Assembly: GCA_945903675.1 (NCBI GenBank)
Contig: CAMDOP010000079.1
Location: 1 to 12,008, forward strand
DNA length: 12,008 bases
From: Crenothrix polyspora
GTDB taxonomy: Bacteria > Pseudomonadota > Gammaproteobacteria > Methylococcales > Methylomonadaceae
Direction of reading: 5' to 3'
The position numbers and the translations under genes are program-made. The notes beneath the pieces are model-generated. The model did not search any database and was not told the origin of the DNA. It saw only the letters and a list, made by a program, of their open reading frames with translations. Shown in pieces: positions 1-5,041 of the stretch. The first letter of the stretch is position 1, and each line of letters starts with the position of its first letter.

Positions 1-1246
1 AATTGCGGTCATGGCTGGCATCGATATGAGCATGGTGCCCTTTGATTATTCTTTCTATGATTTATTACTGGCCTTGGTTAACGAAGGAAAAGTGCCCATA
101 GCTAGAATTGATGAGGCCGTGGCTAGAATCTTAACCGTTAAATACCAAGCCGGCTTATTTAATCCACCGTCTACCTTATTGTCTGAAGTCGAAAATTTTG
201 CTACGGCCCAAGCCACCGATATTAATCGTCAAGCAGCTAGGGAATCCATCGTACTTGCTAAAAATGAACACCATAGCTTGCCATTAAAAAAGAACGCCAA
301 TGTTTTAGTAGCAGGACCCAACGCCAATTTATTAAGTGTGATGAATGGCGGTTGGACTTTGACTTGGCAAGGTGATAATGAAAGTTTGTATCCAAAAGAT
401 AAGTTAACTCTGCTTAAAGCCATACAAAAGAAAACGACAGGGCAGGTTACTTACCTAAAAAGTAATGTACTGGATAAACAAGCGGTATTGGATGCGACTA
501 AAAACGTCGATGTCATTGTGCTGTGTTTGGGAGAAAAACCCTATACAGAAACGGTCGGTAATATAGGTTCTTTAAATCTTGAGGCTACGCAAGTCAAATT
601 AGCTAATGCCATGTTAGCAACAGGTAAGCCCGTTATATTAATTATGACCGGTGGCCGTCCTCGTATTATTACCGAGCAAGCAGAGTTAGCATCAGCCGTT
701 ATCTTAGGCTTTCTACCGGGTATGGAAGGCGGGGAGGCGATTGCTGATATTCTGTATGGTGACTATAATCCTAATGGTAAATTACCCATTTCGTATCCTA
801 GAGAATCAAACGATATCGTCTTATATGATCATAAGCCGATTGAGAGCTATGAAAGTAATGCCTACCATCCTTTGTATGCCTTTGGTCATGGCTTAAGTTA
901 TACCTCATTTCAAACCAGTGACCTTAAATTGGCTAGCGATAGGATTAACATGGGTGACACTATTGAACTTAGCGTCGTTGTTAAAAATACCGGTTTAGTA
1001 ACGGGTAAAGAAACGGTATTAGTCTATATTAATGATGTTGCGGCCAGTATCACTAGGCCTAGTCGGCAGTTAAAAGCTTTTCAGAAAGTAGAGTTGACGC
1101 CTTTGCAAACACAAACATTACACTTTACCTTAAGGCCTGATGACTTATCTTTTATCGGTGTAGATCTTAAAAGAGTCATTGAGCCCGGTGAGTTTAAGAT
1201 TATGGTGGGTAATGAAATCGCTAGCTTTACACTTAATAAACCTTAA
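1..1246 (+). CDS. Glycoside hydrolase family 3 (beta-glucosidase type), C-terminal part, 5' end outside window
   Basis: This is the 3' portion of a GH3 enzyme that hydrolyses terminal beta-linked sugars, most often glucose. The frame is open to the window edge (codons from base 2 read I-A-V before the ATG at 11), so the ATG at 11 is internal. Visible parts, numbered from that Met: the end of the GH3 barrel with the AGIDMSMVP motif, which in this family lies shortly after the nucleophile Asp (that Asp is upstream of the window); the GH3 C-terminal domain from about residue 77 (SIVLAKNEHHSLPLKK) to about 265 (NPNGKLPISYPR), including GEKPYTE with Glu175 in the usual acid/base region; and a fibronectin-III-like domain at about 320-395. 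Its neighbour is a sugar permease, which fits glycoside use. No C-terminal anchor is visible. The family is sure, but the exact substrate is not readable. Confidence 0.95.
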   Translation, partial: IAVMAGIDMSMVPFDYSFYDLLLALVNEGKVPIARIDEAVARILTVKYQAGLFNPPSTLLSEVENFATAQATDINRQAARESIVLAKNEHHSLPLKKNANVLVAGPNANLLSVMNGGWTLTWQGDNESLYPKDKLTLLKAIQKKTTGQVTYLKSNVLDKQAVLDATKNVDVIVLCLGEKPYTETVGNIGSLNLEATQVKLANAMLATGKPVILIMTGGRPRIITEQAELASAVILGFLPGMEGGEAIADILYGDYNPNGKLPISYPRESNDIVLYDHKPIESYESNAYHPLYAFGHGLSYTSFQTSDLKLASDRINMGDTIELSVVVKNTGLVTGKETVLVYINDVAASITRPSRQLKAFQKVELTPLQTQTLHFTLRPDDLSFIGVDLKRVIEPGEFKIMVGNEIASFTLNKP

Positions 1247-1279
1247 GACTGTTTTCTAATACACAAGTTACAAGTTGTG

Positions 1280-1336
1280 TGGAGTGCAATAGCTTCAGCT
1301 ATTGCTTTTTAAAACAGCTGAAGCTGTTTTACTCCA
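1280..1336. repeat. 57-base inverted-repeat element with two nested hairpins
   Basis: The outer arms TGGAGT (1280-1285) and ACTCCA (1331-1336) are complementary, and AGCTTCAGCT (1291-1300) pairs with AGCTGAAGCT (1316-1325). The 21-base arms therefore match at 16 or more positions. Inside are two local hairpins: the terminator at 1286-1305, and AAAACAGC (1311-1318) / GCTGTTTT (1323-1330) with a TGAA loop. The second is A-tract/stem/T-tract on both strands, so the element may terminate in both directions. The form resembles a dispersed REP- or MITE-like intergenic element, but only one copy is present here. Confidence 0.6.
1286..1310 (+). terminator. Rho-independent terminator after the GH3 gene
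   Basis: GCAATAGC at 1286-1293 pairs perfectly with GCTATTGC at 1298-1305 around a TTCA loop, and TTTTT follows at 1306-1310. The 8-bp stem plus T-run lies 40 bases after the GH3 stop, which is the expected position. It should separate transcription of the hydrolase from that of the permease. Confidence 0.8.
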
Positions 1337-1365
1337 AGCACGCAAATTACTTAACTTAATCGCAG

Positions 1366-1414
1366 TGACGGGGTCCAATAAAAATGGCCAGCTTGTTACT
1401 TAATAAACCTTAAG
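1366..1414 (+). repeat. Degenerate copy of the GH3 gene's 3' end
   Basis: Bases 1387-1414 match 1220-1247 at 24 of 28 positions, including an exact 17-base stretch (1231-1247 and 1398-1414). Read in the same phase, the second copy gives ASLLLNKP-stop and the real gene end gives ASFTLNKP-stop. Similarity weakens but continues leftward towards 1366. This suggests a local duplication or the tail of a lost second GH3 gene. The AAGG at 1412-1415, at the end of this copy, may serve as the ribosome binding site of the permease. Confidence 0.6.
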
Positions 1415-1425
1415 GTTGCTCTATA

Positions 1426-2709
1426 ATGATTAAAGAAACTGATACCAAACAAGGCTCATATGCTGGGTCGTTAACCTTATTAACGACTTTGTTTTTTATA
1501 TGGGGCTTTATTACTTGCTTAAATGATATTTTAATTCCGCATTTAAAAGCGGTGTTTACGCTAAGTTATACTCAAGCCATGCTGGTGCAGTTTTGTTTTT
1601 TTACCGCTTATTTTGTCGTCTCTGTTCCTAGTGGTTATTTACTTAAAAAAATAAGCTATAAGGCTGGCATAGTCTCAGGTTTAAGCATAGCCAGTTTAGG
1701 GTGTTTATTATTTTACCCCGCAGCCAGTCAGCACTGTTATGCCTTGTTTTTAGTGGCTTTATTTGTTTTAGCTTCTGGCATTACCTTATTACAAGTAGCT
1801 GCTAATCCTTATGTGACGTTATTAGGAAAGCCTGAGACGGCTTCAAGTCGATTAACGATCACGCAGGCCTTTAATTCCTTAGGCACCACTATTGCTCCTT
1901 ATTTTGGGGCGCTCATAGTATTGGCAACAGCGGTTAAAAGTGCCGAAGACATAGCTCAGCTTAATAGCGTTGAATTATCGGCTTATCAAGCTTTACAGGC
2001 TACTGCTGTTCAAATTCCATATCTTGGCCTTGCCGCATTACTACTGCTGATGGCTGTTGTATTTGCTGTCATTAAATTACCAGATATTCAGGTAATAGAT
2101 ACTGAGCTTGATAAGATCGTGAGTAAACCTTTTGCAGACAAAACCAGTGCTTGGGCTTATCCACATTTGGTATTAGGCGCGGTGGGTGTATTTATGTATG
2201 TAGGCGCTGAAGTTTGCATTGGAAGTTTTTTAATTAACTTTTTGACTGAACCTAAGGTTGCCGACCTTTCCCTAGTAGAGGCCGGAAAATACGCCTCATT
2301 TTATTGGGGAGGGGCTATGGTTGGGCGATTTTTGGGGGCAGCGCTGATGCAAAAAGTCTCGGCCAATAAGCTATTGACCTTTAATGCACTGCTCGCCATT
2401 ATCTTAGTGTTAACTGCAGTCATGGGTACCGGGCATTTAGTTATGTGGGCTTTGCTGGCTGTGGGTTTGTGTAACTCCATTATGTTTCCCACCATTTTCT
2501 CTTTAGCCATCAATGGATTGGGTCAGCATGCTAGACAAGGTTCAGGTATTTTATGTACGGCCATCGTCGGTGGCGCTATCCTTCCCTTAATACAAGGTGT
2601 CTTTGCTGACCAAGTCGGCATACAAAATGCTTTCATCATTCCCGCACTTTGTTACGCTTATATCGTCTTTTATGGCTATCGAGGCCATCGACTATTAGAG
2701 CATCGATAA
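1426..2709 (+). CDS. FucP/GluP-type MFS sugar transporter
   Basis: This is a 427-residue inner-membrane permease of the major facilitator superfamily, fucose/glucose/galactose:H+ symporter branch. It is strongly hydrophobic with about 12 membrane segments, the usual length and topology. Diagnostic motifs are FIWGFITCLNDILIP (25-39, with the Asp34 conserved in this branch), FFTAYFVVSVPSGYLLKKISYKAG (58-81) and LQVAANPYVTLLG (122-134) followed by SSRLTITQAFNSLGTT. In E. coli FucP the residue corresponding to Gln123 is, from memory, a Glu, so this looks closer to the glucose/galactose-type members. The ATG is preceded by AAGG with a 10-base gap. The GH3 gene upstream makes a hydrolyse-then-import pair likely, although a terminator lies between them. 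The substrate is probably a hexose; which one is not shown. Confidence 0.93.
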   Translation: MIKETDTKQGSYAGSLTLLTTLFFIWGFITCLNDILIPHLKAVFTLSYTQAMLVQFCFFTAYFVVSVPSGYLLKKISYKAGIVSGLSIASLGCLLFYPAASQHCYALFLVALFVLASGITLLQVAANPYVTLLGKPETASSRLTITQAFNSLGTTIAPYFGALIVLATAVKSAEDIAQLNSVELSAYQALQATAVQIPYLGLAALLLLMAVVFAVIKLPDIQVIDTELDKIVSKPFADKTSAWAYPHLVLGAVGVFMYVGAEVCIGSFLINFLTEPKVADLSLVEAGKYASFYWGGAMVGRFLGAALMQKVSANKLLTFNALLAIILVLTAVMGTGHLVMWALLAVGLCNSIMFPTIFSLAINGLGQHARQGSGILCTAIVGGAILPLIQGVFADQVGIQNAFIIPALCYAYIVFYGYRGHRLLEHR

Positions 2710-2741
2710 GACTAAACTGTTTTTTCAAAATTATAGTTCAA

Positions 2742-2761
2742 TCTACGTATTTCTACGTATT
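2742..2761. promoter_or_regulatory. Tandem TCTACGTATT pair, candidate regulator-binding site
   Basis: TCTACGTATT occurs twice back to back (2742-2751, 2752-2761). Each copy contains the palindrome TACGTA, and the 10-base period places both on one face of the helix. A possible -10 (TAGAAT, 2784-2789) would put the site centre near -43, a normal activator position. A FixJ/LuxR-type response regulator is encoded about 1.6 kb away, but any link to this site is inference. Confidence 0.4.
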
Positions 2762-2948
2762 GTGCGCCTTTAGGTTTTTTATATAGAATGCCCTCTCCGA
2801 AACCAACTTATTTGATGTCTTAGAAAATCGCCTTTAAACGGCTATTAATTTATGTAAATATTTAGTTTTTTCTTTATGACATTAACCACTAGTGCATCTG
2901 TTTTATGGTTACTTTGTACTAACCTGATCTACATGACTTAATCACTAA

Positions 2949-3689
2949 ATGCTCATAAATACTTCCGCTGTACTTACTCTGAAGCGTAAATATTCAACCC
3001 CATTAGCTATTCTATTCAAAATGAAACGTAATAAAAAAAGCCATAGATCAGTTCACAATAGATTACAAAATTTTAAACAAAGCATTGCCTTTCATGAAGC
3101 AGGACACGCCATTGCTATTTGTTTGAATAATCAAGTTAGGCAACAGCAGCCTGTTTTCTTTCAAATAGTCTTTAAAGATATTAGTCATGATGATGGGCTT
3201 AAGAGCTCAGCATTGGATGACGATACAGTGGCAATGGTTGAGGGCGGGCGATTAATACAATCACTTATTTATAATGTTGATGACTTAACGGATAAATTAA
3301 TCACTATTGATGAAGGCTTAGCGCCTTTAGTAAGAGAATATCAAGTAGCCTTTGACGCTGATATTATTAACTTACTCATTGGACCTTTGTCCGAAGCCAA
3401 ACACACTTATCTCAAAGACAATGAGCATTTTAACTATCAGTTAATAGATATAAAAGCATTGAAAAATTATGGGGGGGATTCAGATCTGGCTTTGGCATGG
3501 GAATACTTAGAGAGTTACTCTAAAGATAAGCGGCGGCAAGATGAAAAATTAAGTGAATTATTTATAACGGCCGGAAATTTCATTAGTGATAATAATAATT
3601 GGTTGGCGATAACAAAACTTGCCGACTATATTATCAAAAACGAGAAAGAAATTATTACTTGTGAAGAAGTTCTTTCATTACTAAATTAA
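2949..3689 (+). CDS. Orphan M41 (FtsH peptidase)-like zinc metalloprotein
   Basis: This is a 246-residue protein with no AAA+ domain and no membrane segment. FHEAGHAIA at 48-56 carries the HExxH zinc motif (His49, Glu50, His53) in the form typical of the FtsH peptidase domain. IGPLSEAKHTY (144-154) recalls the FtsH GGRAAEE segment. GGDSDLALAWEYL (175-187) recalls the FtsH NDL..AT helix that gives the third, acidic zinc ligand; Asp177 or Asp179 would be the candidate. The fold and possible proteolytic activity are therefore plausible, but the substrate and any ATPase partner are unknown. The start is uncertain: ATG 2949 and ATG 3021 (MKRNKKSH...) both lack a good Shine-Dalgarno site, and the 25 extra residues show no known motif. 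The stop is followed in the same frame by the YoeB remnant. Confidence 0.75.
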   Translation: MLINTSAVLTLKRKYSTPLAILFKMKRNKKSHRSVHNRLQNFKQSIAFHEAGHAIAICLNNQVRQQQPVFFQIVFKDISHDDGLKSSALDDDTVAMVEGGRLIQSLIYNVDDLTDKLITIDEGLAPLVREYQVAFDADIINLLIGPLSEAKHTYLKDNEHFNYQLIDIKALKNYGGDSDLALAWEYLESYSKDKRRQDEKLSELFITAGNFISDNNNWLAITKLADYIIKNEKEIITCEEVLSLLN

Positions 3690-3914
3690 TTCATCAGACT
3701 AAGCAATAAGATGCGTCTACTTTGTTTGCGTATCCTGAATTTGGTAAATAAACGTATAAACTCGGCCTATGAAGGGATGGGAAAACCTGAACCGTTAAAA
3801 CATGGCCTAGCAGGATACTGGTCTCGCCGAATTGATGACGAACACCGAATGGTTTATAAATATCAAGATAAGGCTATTTTTATTGCCCAACACCAACACC
3901 ACTATCATTATTAG
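3690..3914 (+). pseudogene. yoeB: 5'-truncated YoeB-family toxin, no antitoxin
   Basis: The stretch GMGKPEPLKHGLAGYWSRR, then IDDEHRMVYKY and a terminal HYHY, matches the core and end of YoeB, an mRNA interferase that acts at the ribosome. Family catalytic positions can be seen: the Glu in KPEPL, the Arg in EHRMVY and the closing His-Tyr. The first ATG (3711) gives only 67 residues against about 84 in the family. The codons back to 3690 (FIRLSNK) do not restore the usual N-terminal strand and helix containing W..Y..W, and other frames do not either. No YefM-type antitoxin lies upstream; the M41-like gene ends one codon earlier in the same frame. The C-terminus has a CAACAC duplication (QHQHHYHY), so the tail is longer than usual. 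It is most likely an inactive relic, although a short product from 3711 cannot be excluded. Confidence 0.75.
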
Positions 3915-3938
3915 TTCAAAGCCAAAAAATAAAAACAG

Positions 3939-4217
3939 TTAATGCCAAGGTGGCAATTCACCGTTATAAGCTACAAAATCATTGTGTTGCGCTACAGTCT
4001 TTGTGCCAGCGTTGCTGACCTTAGTCACTGGAGTCGCCACGATATTCTTATTGATAGTCTTAGGTACAGATAGCGTTTGCCATTGGCTAAACAGACTAAG
4101 TTCTTTATCATCTAAAACATACCATTTCTTTTGGGCGGCATCCCATTTTGCACCTAGCTCTTTTGCAGCATCTTTTTGAGAAAAAGGGACATTTAAATAA
4201 ACTTTTGTAGCGGCCAT
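3939..4217 (-). CDS. Small DUF5710-type protein
   Basis: This 92-residue cytoplasmic protein has an N-terminal half that reads KVYLNVPFSQKDAAKELGAKWDAAQKKWYV (residues 5-34), the characteristic pattern of the DUF5710 domain. That domain is a short module found alone or beside primase-, relaxase- and topoisomerase-like domains. Its molecular role is not established. Residues 50-92 are low in recognisable features and end in NGELPPWH. The gene is convergent with the YoeB remnant, with 24 bases between their stops, and divergent from the response regulator. No strong Shine-Dalgarno site precedes the ATG. Plus-strand reading of this segment gives only a shadow frame, whereas the minus-strand protein shows a real domain. 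Confidence 0.85.
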   Translation of the reverse strand: MAATKVYLNVPFSQKDAAKELGAKWDAAQKKWYVLDDKELSLFSQWQTLSVPKTINKNIVATPVTKVSNAGTKTVAQHNDFVAYNGELPPWH

Positions 4218-4291
4218 AATCTAATAGTTTGGGGTTAGCAGATTAATAGTATAGTCACAAAGCGGTTATCACGAAAGTGCTATGGAGTGGG

Positions 4292-4320
4292 TTTAAAAAT
4301 GAAACGTACTTATGTATAGT
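4292..4320 (+). promoter_or_regulatory. Possible promoter for the regulator-kinase operon
   Basis: TTTAAA at 4292-4297 and TATAGT at 4315-4320 are separated by 17 bases and resemble sigma-70 -35 and -10 boxes (4/6 and 5/6 matches). Transcription would begin near 4327. That is too close for normal translation from ATG 4332 but suits a start at ATG 4416. This is a consensus match only. Confidence 0.3.
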
Positions 4321-4331
4321 ATGAATATGAG

Positions 4332-5039
4332 ATGCATACCCTTCGATCGTATGATTGTGTTATAAGTGGGGATGTAACAAAATATAAGCCATACATTAAT
4401 GTTTGGTTATTTAAAATGCTTACTTCAGTTCATGCTAGTTCAATTTCTGCACAGTATATTTTTATATTAGATGACGATATTGCTATGACTAAGCTTTTAA
4501 ATATTATGCTTACTAAAATGGGTTATATAACCTTTTTATATAGTAATGCCATTGATTTTCTAAAGGCTATGCCTGAAGTAAGTCCCTCAATTCTTATTAC
4601 TGATATGAATATGCCCGAAATGACGGGTATTGAAGTGCAGGTTGAAATGGCTCGCTTAGAGCGAATTATGCCGATTATCTTTCTCAGTGGTGAATCTAGC
4701 GTTCCCCAATCAATTGCCGCCTTAAAGCAAGGCGCAGTAGATTTTTTACTCAAACCGGTTAACCAGCAGCAGTTAAAAACGGCAGTTGAAAGTGCTTTTG
4801 AAGCATCAATGAAAAATATTCAATCGGCCATCAATAAAAAGTCCTTAGAGACTATATTAATGGTTCTGACTCCGCGCGAAAGAGAGGCTTACGACCTCAT
4901 GATTCTAGGTTATAACAATACCGAAATACTTGAAGCCTTAAGTATTTCTCTACCTACGGCTAAGCAATATAGAATGGCAGTAATGCGTAAGTTAAAGATT
5001 AAATCTTTATCTGAGCTGATTGATTTAGATCGGGTTTAG
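4332..5039 (+). CDS. FixJ/LuxR-family response regulator
   Basis: This is a two-component transcription factor. The receiver domain spans about residues 42-158: acidic pocket ILDDD (Asp47-49), phospho-acceptor Asp91 in LITDMNMPEMTG, conserved Ser119 in FLSG and Lys141 in LLKPV. A linker leads to a LuxR-type helix-turn-helix at about 178-230 (LTPREREAYDLMILGYNNTEI ... MRKLKIKSLSELI), FixJ-like in arrangement. The recognition helix (SLPTAKQYRMAVMRKL) departs from the common TVEVHR form, so its operator may be unusual. The start is uncertain: ATG 4332 gives 28 extra residues without motifs, while ATG 4416 (MLTSVHASS...) puts the receiver domain at the usual distance from the N-terminus. Neither has a clear Shine-Dalgarno site. 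The kinase gene begins 2 bases after the stop, so that kinase is the likely partner. Confidence 0.93.
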   Translation: MHTLRSYDCVISGDVTKYKPYINVWLFKMLTSVHASSISAQYIFILDDDIAMTKLLNIMLTKMGYITFLYSNAIDFLKAMPEVSPSILITDMNMPEMTGIEVQVEMARLERIMPIIFLSGESSVPQSIAALKQGAVDFLLKPVNQQQLKTAVESAFEASMKNIQSAINKKSLETILMVLTPREREAYDLMILGYNNTEILEALSISLPTAKQYRMAVMRKLKIKSLSELIDLDRV

Positions 5040-5041
5040 TA

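Noticed and set aside
3982..4179. Plus-strand 65-codon frame over the DUF5710 gene
   Set aside because: It lies wholly inside the minus-strand gene, which has a clear domain signature; the plus-strand product shows none.
4215..4262. Promoter for the minus-strand DUF5710 gene (TATACT with TTCGTG)
   Set aside because: The -10-like hexamer is reasonable but the -35 is poor and several alternatives fit equally well, so no site is called.
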